From: Streptomyces sp. NBC_01485
GTDB lineage: Bacteria > Actinomycetota > Actinomycetes > Streptomycetales > Streptomycetaceae
Reading direction: 5' to 3'
NCBI RefSeq assembly: GCF_036227125.1
Contig: NZ_CP109435.1
Coordinates: 1,984,001-2,048,000, forward strand
DNA: 64,000 bases
Shown: one piece after another, positions 8,251 to 16,775 of the stretch
How the letters are laid out: each line of letters begins with the position of its first letter
Position numbering within the stretch: position 1 is the stretch's first letter
Made by a program: the position numbers and the translations under genes
Notes under the pieces: model-generated
Told to the model about the DNA's origin: nothing
Seen by the model: the letters and a program-made list of their open reading frames with translations, nothing else
The model's database searches: none

Positions 8251-8669
8251 CTCTCCCCGCGACACGACGCACGGTTCTCCTGGCGACGGGCGGCGCGGCA
8301 GCGGCGCTCACGGCGGCATGCAGCAACTACGGCGACAGCAATTCGTCCTCTTCCTCGTCCGAGAAGTCGTCGGCCGCGGCCGGCCGGGAACTGGCGAAGA
8401 CGACCGACATCCCCGTCGGCGGAGGCAAGATCTTCGCGGACGAGAAGGTCGTCGTCACCCAGCCGACCAAGGACGACTTCAAGGCGTTCTCCGCGATCTG
8501 CACCCACATGGGCTGCACCGTGGCCAAAGTCGCGGACGGCACCATCGACTGCCCCTGCCACGGCAGCAAGTACCACATCGCCGACGGCTCGGTGGCTCAC
8601 GGCCCGGCGCCCAAGCCGCTGCCCGCGGAGCAGATCACCGTCGCGGGCGGCGTCATCAAGCTGGCCTGA
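8247..8669 (+). CDS. Rieske [2Fe-2S] lipoprotein with Tat signal
   Basis: The 140-residue product has twin arginines at 7-8, a hydrophobic stretch, and the lipobox LTAAC with Cys25 as the likely lipidated residue, so it is probably folded first and then anchored outside the membrane. A Ser-rich linker (residues 31-44) follows. The cluster-binding motifs are CTHMGC (Cys85, His87) and CPCHGS (Cys102, His105). Cys90 and Cys104 can form the usual disulfide. It is too short for a cytochrome bc Rieske subunit and stands alone. The 4-base overlap with the upstream membrane gene suggests that protein as its electron partner. Confidence 0.92.
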   Translation: MTLPATRRTVLLATGGAAAALTAACSNYGDSNSSSSSSEKSSAAAGRELAKTTDIPVGGGKIFADEKVVVTQPTKDDFKAFSAICTHMGCTVAKVADGTIDCPCHGSKYHIADGSVAHGPAPKPLPAEQITVAGGVIKLA

Positions 8670-8690
8670 GCCCCCCGCCGGATCAACGGC

Positions 8691-9716
8691 TCACTGGTCC
8701 CAGAGCGCCCCGAGCGTCACCAGCTCCCCCTGGTACTCGATCCGGTCCGCCCACTCGGTCGGCCAGGCGTCCGCCCCGGCGTGCGCGCCCGCGAAGGCGC
8801 CCGCCAGACAGGCGATGGAGTCGGAGTCCCCCGACGAGCAGGCGGCCCGGCGCAGCACGGTCACCGGTTCGTCGGGGAAGAGCAGGAAGCACAGCAGGCC
8901 ACTGGCCATGGCCTCCTCGGCGATCCACCCCGCCCCCGTCGCCAGGCACGGGTCGGTCTCGGGCGAGGGATCGCGCAGCGCTTCCTCAAGGCGCTCCAGC
9001 ACGCCCAGGCACTCGTCCCAGCCGCGCGCCATGAAGTGCTCCGGGTCGGGGTCCTGGCCGCGGGTCCACAGGTCGTCGAGCCAGCGGTGGTGGTAGTGGG
9101 TGCGGTTGTCGAGGGCGTACGTGCGCAGCAGCCCGACCAGCGCGGCCGGGTCGGTGCCCTGTGTGAGCAGCCGCACGGCGTGGGCGGTGAGGTCGGAGGC
9201 GGCGAGCGCGGTGGGGTGGCCGTGGGTGAGGGCGGACTGGAGCTGCGCGGCCCCGGCGCGCTGCTCGTCGCTGAGCCCGGGGGCGAGGCCGAGGGGGGCG
9301 ACGCGCATGTTGGCGCCGCAGCCCTTGGAGCCGATCTGGCTGGCGTCCTGCCAGACGCGCTTGCCGTCCTCGAGCAGGTCGCAGGCGGTCAGGCAGGTCT
9401 GCCCCGGAGCCCGGTTGTTGTCCGGCGACCGGTACCAGTCCACGAACTCCTTCCGCAGCGGCTGGGCCATGCCTCCGGGAGTGAGCAGCCCCCGGTCCAT
9501 GGCGGTCCGCATGGCCCGCCCCACCGCGAGGGTCATCTGCGTGTCGTCGGAGACGAAGGCGCGCTTGGGCAGTTCCATCTCCCGCCACGGCCCGCACTTG
9601 GCGAGGATCGACGGGATGTCGTTGAACTCGGTCGGAAACCCGAGCGCGTCCCCCAGGGCGAGCCCCAGCAGGGATCCGGTGGCGCGCTTGCGGACGGCGG
9701 TGGTCGAGGTGGTCAT
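8691..9716 (-). CDS. ADP-ribosylglycohydrolase family (DraG-like)
   Basis: The ATG at 9716 overlaps the stop of the upstream NUDIX gene (ATGA) and gives 341 residues. The motif GLALGDALG near residue 16, [13 protein letters not shown] near 53-65 and [18 protein letters not shown] near the C-terminus are the three metal-binding Asp clusters of DraG/ARH hydrolases. The family removes ADP-ribose from proteins or small molecules using two Mg2+ ions. The coupling to an NrtR-like regulator, whose family senses NAD metabolites and ADP-ribose, suggests a role in ADP-ribose turnover. It converges on the Rieske gene with a 21-bp gap. Confidence 0.93.
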   Translation of the reverse strand: MTTSTTAVRKRATGSLLGLALGDALGFPTEFNDIPSILAKCGPWREMELPKRAFVSDDTQMTLAVGRAMRTAMDRGLLTPGGMAQPLRKEFVDWYRSPDNNRAPGQTCLTACDLLEDGKRVWQDASQIGSKGCGANMRVAPLGLAPGLSDEQRAGAAQLQSALTHGHPTALAASDLTAHAVRLLTQGTDPAALVGLLRTYALDNRTHYHHRWLDDLWTRGQDPDPEHFMARGWDECLGVLERLEEALRDPSPETDPCLATGAGWIAEEAMASGLLCFLLFPDEPVTVLRRAACSSGDSDSIACLAGAFAGAHAGADAWPTEWADRIEYQGELVTLGALWDQ

Positions 9717-10447
9717 GCGGGGCGTCCTTCCGGGGGCGGTCGCAGCAGGGGCGGGTGGAGTGCGGTGGCGGCGCCCGCGCGGTAGAGGGCGGCGGGCTTG
9801 CCGCGGCCGCCGGTCAGACGTGCGGCGCCGGGCACGGGTTCGACGAAGCCGGGGGTGGCGAGCACCTTGCGCCGGAAGTTGGGGCGGTCGAGCCCGGTCC
9901 CCCACACCGACTCGTAGACCTGCTGGAGCTCGCCGAGGGTGAACTCGGGCGGGCAGAAGGCGGTCGCGAGGCCGGTGCGCTCGAACTTGGCGCCGACCCG
10001 GTCGTGGGCGTCGGCCAGGATCCGGTCGTGGTCGAAGGCGAGCGGCTCGACACCGTCGTACGGCAGCCAGCGCGCCTGGGCCACGTCGCCGCCGCCGGTC
10101 GGCTCGGGGGCGTCGGGCAGCAGCGCGGCGAAGGCGACGGACACGACCCGCATCCGGGGGTCGCGGCCGGGCTCGCTGTAGGTGCGCAACTGCTCCAGGT
10201 GCAGCCCTGAGACGTCCTTCAGGCCGGTCTCCTCGGCGAGTTCGCGCCGGGCGGCCGTCTCCGCGGACTCGTCCGGCAGCACGAAGCCCCCGGGCAGCGC
10301 CCAGTGTCCGGCGTACGGCTCGTGGCCGCGCTCGATGAGCAGCACGTGCAGGGTGCCCGCGCGGAGCGTGAGGACGGCGAGATCGACGGTGACGGCGAAG
10401 GGCTCGTAGGCATGCTTGTCGTAGGCGTCCTGGCCGTGGCCCCACAT
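9713..10447 (-). CDS. nrtR: NrtR-type NUDIX transcriptional regulator
   Basis: ATG at 10447 is about 9 nt from GGGGG and gives 244 residues. An intact NUDIX box (G54-x5-E-x7-REL-x-EE-x-GL) is at residues 54-76. The C-terminal ~80 residues ([15 protein letters not shown], then [16 protein letters not shown]) match the winged-helix domain that distinguishes NrtR repressors from plain ADP-ribose hydrolases. NrtR proteins control NAD genes and respond to ADP-ribose. A near-perfect palindrome ends 7 bp upstream of the start, ideal for autoregulation. Because the catalytic box is intact, residual hydrolase activity cannot be excluded. Confidence 0.85.
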   Translation of the reverse strand: MWGHGQDAYDKHAYEPFAVTVDLAVLTLRAGTLHVLLIERGHEPYAGHWALPGGFVLPDESAETAARRELAEETGLKDVSGLHLEQLRTYSEPGRDPRMRVVSVAFAALLPDAPEPTGGGDVAQARWLPYDGVEPLAFDHDRILADAHDRVGAKFERTGLATAFCPPEFTLGELQQVYESVWGTGLDRPNFRRKVLATPGFVEPVPGAARLTGGRGKPAALYRAGAATALHPPLLRPPPEGRPA

Positions 10448-10453
10448 GACGAA

Positions 10454-10494
10454 CACCCCCTTTTAATAGTCATCACGACTATAAAAAGGGGGTG
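10454..10494. promoter_or_regulatory. 41-bp palindrome, candidate NrtR operator
   Basis: Two 18-bp arms, CACCCCCTTTTAATAGTC and its complement with one mismatch, flank the 5-nt centre ATCAC. The inner core ATAGTC-N5-GACTAT has the size and symmetry of an NrtR half-site pair. The left outer arm contains the ribosome site of the nrtR gene, so binding or folding here could block both transcription and translation. It stands alone in front of nrtR and does not end a gene, so a terminator is less likely. Confidence 0.7.
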
Positions 10495-10560
10495 CGTCAG
10501 CGCACAAGCCCTCGGATCCTCAGGAATCCTTAAAGGCAGGGATCCTTGAAGCGGGGATCC

Positions 10561-11742
10561 TTAAAGGTCGACTTCCTGCATCAGCATGCCGACTTCGGTG
10601 TTGGACAGCCGTCGCAGCCAGCCCGACTTCTGGTCGCCCAGGGTGATCGGGCCGAAGGAGACCCGCACCAGCTTGTCGACCGGGAAGCCGGCCTCCGCCA
10701 GCATCCGGCGCACGATGTGCTTGCGGCCCTCGTGCAGGGTCACCTCGACCAGGTAGTTCTTGCCGGTCTGCTCGACGACCCGGAAGTGGTCCGCCTTCGC
10801 GTACCCGTCCTCCAACTGGATGCCGTCCTTGAGCTGCTTGCCCAGGTCGCGCGGGATCGGGCCCACGATGTGCGCGAGGTAGACCTTCTTCACGCCGTAC
10901 TTGGGGTGGGTCAGCCGGTGCGCCAGCTCGCCGTGGTTGGTGAGGAGGATGACGCCCTCGGTCTCGGTGTCGAGCCGGCCCACGTGGAACAGCCGCGTCT
11001 CACGGTTGGTCACGTAGTCGCCGAGGCACTGCCGGCCCTCGGTGTCCTCCATCGTGGAGACGACACCGGCCGGCTTGTTCAGCGAGAAGAACTGGTACGA
11101 CTGGGTCGCGACGGTCAGGCCGTCGACCTTGACCTCGTCGGTCTCCGGGTCGACCCGCTTGCCCTGTTCGAGCACGATCTCGCCGTTGACCTCGACCCGC
11201 GCCTGCTCGATCAGCTCCTCGCAGGACCGCCGGGAGCCGTAGCCCGCGCGCGCGAGGATCTTCTGCAGCCGCTCGCCCTCCTGCTCGGCGCCCGGGAAGG
11301 TCTTGGGAAGCTTGACGTCCTTCTTGCTCGCGTACCGCTCGCGGTTGCGCTCCTCGGCCCGCGCCTCGTACTCACGGGAGGTCGCCGGCACCGAACGGCC
11401 GCGCCCGGTGCCCTGGCTCTGCTTGGGCCCGCCCTTGGCGCCGCCGCGCGCGGAGGCGCCGCGCCCGGACTTCGGGCCCTCGTAGTTCCCGCTCGGCCCT
11501 ACGTCGTAGCGGCGCTCCTCGGGACGGGGCTTGCCCTCGCGCTTCGGCCTGTCGTCGCGGTCGCGCCCTGCCCCGCCCGTCGGCTGGGAACCCCTGCCAC
11601 CGGCCCCGCGGGAGTTGCCGCTTCCACCGGTCCCGCGAGGGTTGCCGCCCCCGCCGGTTCCCCGGGGCTTGCCGCCCCCACCGGTCCCGCGGGGGTTGCC
11701 GCGCCCGCTGTTCCTGCCACTGCCGCTGCCACTGCTTCGCAT
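10561..11742 (-). CDS. rluB: 23S rRNA pseudouridine synthase RluB family with a Gly/Arg-rich N-terminal tail
   Basis: The start ATG at 11742 shares one base with the scpB stop (TGATG). The 393-residue protein begins with about 155 disordered residues containing repeats such as NPRGTGGGG and KPRGTGGGG. An S4 RNA-binding domain (ERLQKILARAGYGSRRSCEELI) and a pseudouridine synthase domain with the catalytic Asp in GRLDTETEG follow. RluB makes a pseudouridine in the 23S peptidyl-transferase region. The tail is similar in nature to RGG RNA-binding segments and is absent from E. coli RluB. The position after scpAB is typical for Gram-positive bacteria. Confidence 0.93.
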   Translation of the reverse strand: MRSSGSGSGRNSGRGNPRGTGGGGKPRGTGGGGNPRGTGGSGNSRGAGGRGSQPTGGAGRDRDDRPKREGKPRPEERRYDVGPSGNYEGPKSGRGASARGGAKGGPKQSQGTGRGRSVPATSREYEARAEERNRERYASKKDVKLPKTFPGAEQEGERLQKILARAGYGSRRSCEELIEQARVEVNGEIVLEQGKRVDPETDEVKVDGLTVATQSYQFFSLNKPAGVVSTMEDTEGRQCLGDYVTNRETRLFHVGRLDTETEGVILLTNHGELAHRLTHPKYGVKKVYLAHIVGPIPRDLGKQLKDGIQLEDGYAKADHFRVVEQTGKNYLVEVTLHEGRKHIVRRMLAEAGFPVDKLVRVSFGPITLGDQKSGWLRRLSNTEVGMLMQEVDL

Positions 11743-12389
11743 CAAAGTTCCGTCGTCGTCGTGTCGTCTGCATCTGCATCCGGTGCGTCCGGATCGAACG
11801 ACGGGACCCCTTCCAGCGTCTCGGCCTCGATCGCCTCCGCCTCGGGGAGAAAGGGCGCGAGCTCCGGGAGCTCGTCCAGGCCTCGCAGGCCCATCCGCTC
11901 CAGAAAGTAGTTCGTCGTCCTGTACAGGATCGCACCTGTTTCGGGTTCCGCGCCCGCCTCCTCGACCAGACCCCGTTGGAGCAGCGTGCGCATGACGCCG
12001 TCACAGTTGACTCCGCGCACCGCGGAGACCCTGCTGCGGCTGACCGGCTGGCGGTACGCGACGACCGCCAGGGTCTCCAGCGCCGCCTGGGTGAGCCGCG
12101 CCTGCTGCCCGTCCAGGACGAAGCCCTCGACGGCCGCCGCGTACTCGGGCCGGGTGTAGAACCGCCAGCCGCCCGCGACGAGCCTGAGCTCGAAGCCACG
12201 CCCCTGCACGGTGTACTCGTCGGCCAGCTCGCGCAGCGCGCCGGCGACCTGCCGCCGGGGCCGCTGGAGGATCTTCGCGAGGTGCTCCTCGGTCGCGGGC
12301 TCGTCGACGACCATCAGGACGGCCTCCAGGGCCGGCTTGAGATCCAGTCCGGCGACGCTCTCCTCACTCACGCCACTCACGCCACTCAC
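11742..12389 (-). CDS. scpB: Segregation and condensation protein B
   Basis: The protein has 215 residues. The first GTG overlaps the scpA stop by 4 bases, and the start region reads GTGAGTGGC twice in tandem, giving MSGVSGVSEES. The core (LKPALEAVLMVVDEPATEEHLA..., LTQAALETLAVVAYRQPVSRSRV) is the pair of winged helices typical of ScpB. ScpB dimers bind the ScpA kleisin and Smc ATPase in the condensin that compacts and separates chromosomes. The acidic tail (DPDAPDADADD) is not conserved in shorter ScpB proteins. It is coupled to scpA upstream and rluB downstream. Confidence 0.95.
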   Translation of the reverse strand: MSGVSGVSEESVAGLDLKPALEAVLMVVDEPATEEHLAKILQRPRRQVAGALRELADEYTVQGRGFELRLVAGGWRFYTRPEYAAAVEGFVLDGQQARLTQAALETLAVVAYRQPVSRSRVSAVRGVNCDGVMRTLLQRGLVEEAGAEPETGAILYRTTNYFLERMGLRGLDELPELAPFLPEAEAIEAETLEGVPSFDPDAPDADADDTTTTEL

Positions 12390-13366
12390 GTCTTCTTCTC
12401 CTCTCCGGACTTCCCGGGCTCCTCGGGCGGCCGGTCGAACTCGTCCGTGACCGTCGGCTGCGCGTCCCCGTCCCCGCCGGTCCAGCGCACCAGCAGCTCC
12501 CCGAGCGCGGTCTCCTGGTCGAGCGCGACGGCCTTCTCCCGGTACAGCTCCAGCAGCGCCAGGAACCTGGCCACGACGGTGAGGGTGTCGTCGGTGTCCT
12601 CGACGAGCGCCCGGAAGCTCGCCTCCCCCAGCTCCCGCAGCCGCGCGACGACGATCCCGGCCTGCTCCTGCACACTCACCAGCGGCGCGTGGATGTGGTC
12701 GACGTACACCTGCGGCTCGGCCCGGGGCTGCATCGCCTTGACCGCGAGCTTCGCGAACCCGGCCGCGCCGATGCTGATGACCACCTCGGGCAGCAGCTCG
12801 GCGTGGTGCGGTTCGAGCCCGACGGTACGGGGGTAGCGGCGTGCCTCGCGCTCCAGCCGGTGCGTGAAGACGTCGGCGACCTGCTTGTAGGCCCGGTACT
12901 GGAGCAGCCGGGCGAACAGCAGGTCCCGGGCTTCCAGCAGCGCGAGGTCGGCCTCGTCCTCGACCTCCGCGGTGGGCAGCAGCCGAGCGGCCTTCAGATC
13001 GAGCAGCGTGGCGGCCACGACCAGGAACTCGGTCGTCTGGTCGAGGTCCCAGTCCGGGCCCATCGCCCGGATGTGCGCCATGAACTCGTCGGTGACCTTC
13101 GACAGCGCGACCTCGGTGACGTCCAGCTTGTGCTTGGAGATGAGCTGGAGCAGCAGATCGAAGGGGCCCTCGAAGTTGGCGAGCCGCACCTTGAAGACGC
13201 CGTCGGGGGTGTCCTCGGCGGTGGCCGCCGGTTCCGGAGGCGGCGGCACGGCTTCGGGCACCGGAACGGGATCGGGCGCCGCCCCCGGCCCCCGCCCCAG
13301 CGCACGCCGACGGCCGGCTGCCGCGCCGGGGACTGAGGCTGGAGCTGGGACGTCGTTCGAGGTCAT
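12386..13366 (-). CDS. scpA: Segregation and condensation protein A (kleisin)
   Basis: The protein has 326 residues. After a Pro/Ala-rich extension of about 55 residues comes the kleisin signature FKVRLANFEGPFDLLLQLISKH, which starts the helical domain that touches the Smc neck. The C-terminal winged helix (ELGEASFRALVEDTDDTLTVVARFLALLELY) contacts the Smc head. ScpA bridges the two heads of the Smc dimer. It lies 18 bp after the RHH-like gene and overlaps scpB, so all belong to the parA operon. Confidence 0.95.
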   Translation of the reverse strand: MTSNDVPAPASVPGAAAGRRRALGRGPGAAPDPVPVPEAVPPPPEPAATAEDTPDGVFKVRLANFEGPFDLLLQLISKHKLDVTEVALSKVTDEFMAHIRAMGPDWDLDQTTEFLVVAATLLDLKAARLLPTAEVEDEADLALLEARDLLFARLLQYRAYKQVADVFTHRLEREARRYPRTVGLEPHHAELLPEVVISIGAAGFAKLAVKAMQPRAEPQVYVDHIHAPLVSVQEQAGIVVARLRELGEASFRALVEDTDDTLTVVARFLALLELYREKAVALDQETALGELLVRWTGGDGDAQPTVTDEFDRPPEEPGKSGEEKKT

Positions 13367-13384
13367 GGCCCCCGCAGGCTACCG

Positions 13385-13957
13385 CTAGCGCCCGCGCAGT
13401 CGTCGTACGAGGATGCTCGCGTCCCCGCGGCTCTCCAGGTCGGCGAGGACCACGGCGACCGCCTCGCGGACGATGCGCCCCCGGTCCACGGCCAGCCCGT
13501 GCTCACCGCGGAGCACCAGCCGGGCGTGCTCCAGGTCCATGAGCTCCTCGGCGGAGACATAGACGGTGATCTTCTCGTCGTGCCGCTCCCGGCCGCTTGG
13601 CCGACGGGAGGGGGCCCGCCCGCGCTTACGCGACTGGGTCTCGTCCGAGCCGTCCGCGGCAGAACCTTCCTGCACGCCCTGACGGCGCTCCCCGGCGGCG
13701 CCCCTGGTACGGGACTCCCCGGCGGCGGTCTGACCCGCCTCGGCCGCCGCGTGCTCGGCGCCCTCGCCGCCCTGCGCGGGCACGGCCTGCGGCGCGTCCT
13801 GCGCACCGCCGGCCGCCGCCCCGTCGCTCTCGCCGGCCGGCCCGGGCACCCGGGCGTCACCGCCTGAGGAGCGACGGGCCGCGGACGACTGAAGCGCCAT
13901 TCCCCCTGTCGTACGGAAGAGTTCGTCGGCCCCCGGCAGACTCACTCGGCGGGACAC
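13385..13957 (-). CDS. ParA-linked protein with a C-terminal ribbon-helix-helix-like domain
   Basis: GTG at 13957 has GGGAGG ten bases upstream and gives 190 residues with a 16-base overlap with parA. GTG at 13945 and ATG at 13900 are alternative starts. Residues 20-125 are low complexity (Ala, Gly, Glu, Arg). The conserved part is C-terminal: EKITVYVSAEELMDLEHARL, then DRGRIVREAVAVVLADLES, the beta-strand plus two helices of an Arc/ParG-type ribbon-helix-helix DNA-binding domain. The position right after parA suggests it is the DNA-binding or regulatory partner of this ParA, replacing a ParB. That role is inference. Confidence 0.75.
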   Translation of the reverse strand: MSRRVSLPGADELFRTTGGMALQSSAARRSSGGDARVPGPAGESDGAAAGGAQDAPQAVPAQGGEGAEHAAAEAGQTAAGESRTRGAAGERRQGVQEGSAADGSDETQSRKRGRAPSRRPSGRERHDEKITVYVSAEELMDLEHARLVLRGEHGLAVDRGRIVREAVAVVLADLESRGDASILVRRLRGR

Positions 13958-15120
13958 CGGGCGAGCACCTCCCTGGCGAGCTGACGGTAGGCGGCGGCGC
14001 CGACCGAGTTGGATGCGTACGTGGTGATCGGCTCACCGGCGACCGTGGTCTCCGGGAAGCGGACCGTACGCCCGATGACCGTGTGGTAGACGTGGTCGTC
14101 GAACGCCTCGACCACGCGCGCGAGCACCTCACGGCTGTGCACGGTGCGCGAGTCGTACATCGTGGCGAGGATCCCGTCGAGCTCCAGATCCGGGTTCAGC
14201 CGCTCCTGGACCTTCTCGATGGTCTCGGTCAGCAGCGCCACACCCCGGAGGGCGAAGAACTCGCACTCCAGCGGCACGATCACCTTGTGCGCCGCCGTCA
14301 GGGCGTTGACCGTGAGCAGGCCGAGCGAGGGCTGACAGTCGATGACGATGTAGTCGTAGTCGGGCAACAGCGGCTTGAGCGCACGCTGGAGCGTGGACTC
14401 GCGCGCGACCTCGGAGACCAACTGGACCTCGGCGGCCGACAGGTCGATGTTGCTGGGCAGCAGGTCCATGTTGGGGACCGCGGTCTTCAGGAGCACCTCG
14501 TCCGCCGCCATGCCCCGCTCCATGAGCAGGTTGTAGACGGTGAGGTCGAGCTCCATCGGATTGACGCCGAGACCGACCGACAGCGCGCCCTGCGGGTCGA
14601 AGTCCACGAGCAGCACGCGTCGTCCGTACTCCGCGAGCGCGGCACCCAGGTTGATGGTCGACGTGGTCTTGCCCACGCCGCCCTTCTGGTTGCACATCGC
14701 GATGATCGTCGCGGGGCCGTGACTGGTCAGCGGGCCCGGGATCGGGAAGTACGGCAGCGGGCGTCCGGTCGGACCGACGCGCTCACGGCGCTGTCGGGCC
14801 GCGTCGGGCGCGAGCGTGGCCGCGTACTCCGGATCCGGCTCGTACTCGGCATCGGGATCGTAGAAATGCCCGTCGGGCAGTTCGTCGTAGTCGGCGAAGT
14901 GGTTGTGGGGCGCGCCACTTCCGTCGCCGGCCATGGCGTTCACGTGATGGCCATCCATGCTCTGGGGTGCTGTCTGAGCCAGTAGGGGGCTGGTCTGGCT
15001 CTGATGGGCTGCGAAGGTTCGGACAGCGACGGAGCCGACAGCCTCGAGCCCCGCGGAACCCGCGCCCCGCGTAAGCATTCCTGGATGACCACCCCCGGGA
15101 GAAAATGTCGACTCATTCAC
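13942..15120 (-). CDS. parA: ParA/Soj-type chromosome-partitioning ATPase
   Basis: GTG at 15120 lies 11 nt from AAGGAGG and gives 392 residues. The deviant Walker A CNQKGGVGKTT is at 143-153, followed by the Walker A' segment VLLVDFDPQGALS and YIVIDCQPSLGLL. These define the ParA/MinD family, whose ATP dimers bind DNA or membranes non-specifically. An extension of about 135 residues, Tyr/Asp/Glu-rich at 77-100, precedes the ATPase core and is unusual. No parB follows. The streptomycete parAB pair is normally near oriC, so this is a second, orphan ParA placed with scpAB. It probably acts in chromosome organisation. Confidence 0.93.
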   Translation of the reverse strand: MNESTFSPGGGHPGMLTRGAGSAGLEAVGSVAVRTFAAHQSQTSPLLAQTAPQSMDGHHVNAMAGDGSGAPHNHFADYDELPDGHFYDPDAEYEPDPEYAATLAPDAARQRRERVGPTGRPLPYFPIPGPLTSHGPATIIAMCNQKGGVGKTTSTINLGAALAEYGRRVLLVDFDPQGALSVGLGVNPMELDLTVYNLLMERGMAADEVLLKTAVPNMDLLPSNIDLSAAEVQLVSEVARESTLQRALKPLLPDYDYIVIDCQPSLGLLTVNALTAAHKVIVPLECEFFALRGVALLTETIEKVQERLNPDLELDGILATMYDSRTVHSREVLARVVEAFDDHVYHTVIGRTVRFPETTVAGEPITTYASNSVGAAAYRQLAREVLARCPAE

Positions 15121-15505
15121 AAGTCGTCTTACCTCCTTGGTGACCAGGAAACTTCTAGACAAGGTCAGCGTGGCACCATGCCGACGGTTGGCGACTCTAT
15201 GGCGTGTCGGGCGTCCGCAGCAACACAATCCGCCGGACCCGGCCCGATGTGTCGGCAATGAAACATCCCTCTGTCAAGGGCGTACGGCCGTCGCACGGCA
15301 GGCTTCACCGGTGAACGAATCGGTCGAAGGGTTACGTTCGAGGCGAGTTGACCGAGAGCCGCAAAGTGACCATACACACATCCGGCCGGGCCTTGTCGGG
15401 CAAGGTCCGGCCGGGTGCGCGAGGTTGACGACCCGTGTTGACGTATCGCCTTTTGCAGGCCGCCTACTTGGCCGTACGGGGTGGTCCAACGGGTGCTGGA
15501 ACGGC
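15121..15505. other. 385-bp intergenic region between ald and parA
   Basis: It holds the promoter and leader of leftward parA and the 3' region of leftward ald. I looked for a parS-like site (TGTTTCACGTGAAACA) and found none. A 14-bp hairpin at 15382-15414 probably ends ald transcription. No believable open frame with a ribosome site is present. Confidence 0.5.
15382..15414 (-). terminator. Hairpin downstream of ald
   Basis: Arms CCGGCCGGGCCTTG and CAAGGTCCGGCCGG (one mismatch) flank TCGGG. It starts about 90 bp past the ald stop on the leftward strand, so it is the likely ald terminator before parA. Confidence 0.65.
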
Positions 15506-16621
15506 TCAGCCGAGCAGGGACTCCAGCTCCAGGTGCTCCAGCCCGTGCGCCTCGGCGACCTCGCGGTAAACGACCTTGCCGTCATGGGTGTTGAGGCCCT
15601 TGGCCAGCGCGGGATCGCGGCGCAGCGCCTCCACCCAGCCCCGGTCGGCGAGTTCGACGATGTAGGGCAGCGTGGCGTTGGTGAGCGCGTAGGTGGAGGT
15701 GTTGGGGACCGCGCCGGGCATGTTGGCGACGCAGTAGAAGACCGAGTTGTGGACCGGGAAGGTCGGCTCGGCGTGGGTGGTCGGACGGGAGTCCTCGAAG
15801 CAGCCGCCCTGGTCGATCGCGATGTCGACAAGGACACTTCCCGGCTTCATCCGGGACACCAGCTCGTTGGTGACCAGCTTCGGGGCCTTGGCGCCCGGGA
15901 TGAGGACGGCGCCGATCACGAGGTCGGCCTCGATGCAGGCCTTCTCCAGCTCGAAGGCGTTGGAGACGACCGTCTGGATCTTCGTACCGAAGATCTTGTC
16001 GGCTTCCTTGAGCTTGTTGATGTCCCGGTCGAGCAGGGTCACGTGGAAGCCCATGCCGATGGCGATCTGCGCCGCGTTCCAGCCGGAGACACCGCCGCCG
16101 ATGACGACCGCCCGGGCGGCCAGCACGCCGGGGACGCCGCCGGGCAGCACACCGCGGCCGCCGTTGGCGCGCATCAGGTGGTAGGCGCCGACCTGGGGGG
16201 CCAGCCGGCCGGCCACCTCGGACATCGGGGCGAGCAGCGGCAGGGCGCGGCTCGGCAGCTCGACGGTCTCGTAGGCGATCGCCGTGGTGCCGGACCCGAT
16301 GAGGGCGTCCGTGCACTCCTTGGAGGCGGCCAGGTGCAGGTAGGTGAAGAGCGTCTGGTCCTTGCGCAGCCGGTGGTACTCCTCGGCGATGGGCTCCTTG
16401 ACCTTCAGCAGGAGGTCGGCGGTGGCCCACACCTCGTCGGCCGTGTCCAGGATCCGCGCACCGGCGGCCACGTACTCGGCGTCCAGGATCGACGAGCCGA
16501 CACCGGCGCCTCGCTCGACGACGACCTGATGGCCGTGGCGCACCAGCTCGTGCACACCGGCGGGGGTGATGGCCACCCGGAACTCGTTGTTCTTGACCTC
16601 GCGGGGGATACCGACCTTCAC
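15506..16621 (-). CDS. ald: L-alanine dehydrogenase
   Basis: The 371 residues from GTG at 16621 start MKVGIPREVKNNEFRVAITP, the canonical Ald N-terminus, with AAGGA upstream. The pyruvate-binding region includes LFTYLHLAASKE, and the Rossmann motif is VVIGGGVSGWNAAQIAIGMG near residue 170, followed by the acidic residue of NAD binding in LLDRDINKL. The enzyme interconverts L-alanine and pyruvate plus ammonia with NAD. It is monocistronic by context, with a terminator after it and 150 bp before it. Its length matches the family. Confidence 0.96.
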   Translation of the reverse strand: MKVGIPREVKNNEFRVAITPAGVHELVRHGHQVVVERGAGVGSSILDAEYVAAGARILDTADEVWATADLLLKVKEPIAEEYHRLRKDQTLFTYLHLAASKECTDALIGSGTTAIAYETVELPSRALPLLAPMSEVAGRLAPQVGAYHLMRANGGRGVLPGGVPGVLAARAVVIGGGVSGWNAAQIAIGMGFHVTLLDRDINKLKEADKIFGTKIQTVVSNAFELEKACIEADLVIGAVLIPGAKAPKLVTNELVSRMKPGSVLVDIAIDQGGCFEDSRPTTHAEPTFPVHNSVFYCVANMPGAVPNTSTYALTNATLPYIVELADRGWVEALRRDPALAKGLNTHDGKVVYREVAEAHGLEHLELESLLG

Positions 16622-16775
16622 GTCGATCACGGTCCTTGGCTCAGAGGGGCTCAGAGGGTGTGGGGGCACAGCGAGACCTGCCCGTGGGTACGGGACATGT
16701 CCGGAGACACCGCAGGGGAACGTGCGGCAGAGCCAGTCTAATGAAGGTGTTCCCGCTGTCTAGCCTTTCATTGCA

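Noticed and set aside
8691..10445. 584-codon reading of the DraG gene extended into the NUDIX gene
   Set aside because: The added part is the wrong frame of nrtR. The ATG at 9716 overlaps the nrtR stop, as coupled genes do.
10500..10560. Three GGGATCCTT-like units downstream of rluB as an operator
   Set aside because: They are imperfect and lie past the rluB stop. A regulatory role is not supported, although they may be a small repeat.
15121..15505. parS site near parA
   Set aside because: No 16-bp palindrome close to TGTTTCACGTGAAACA is present.
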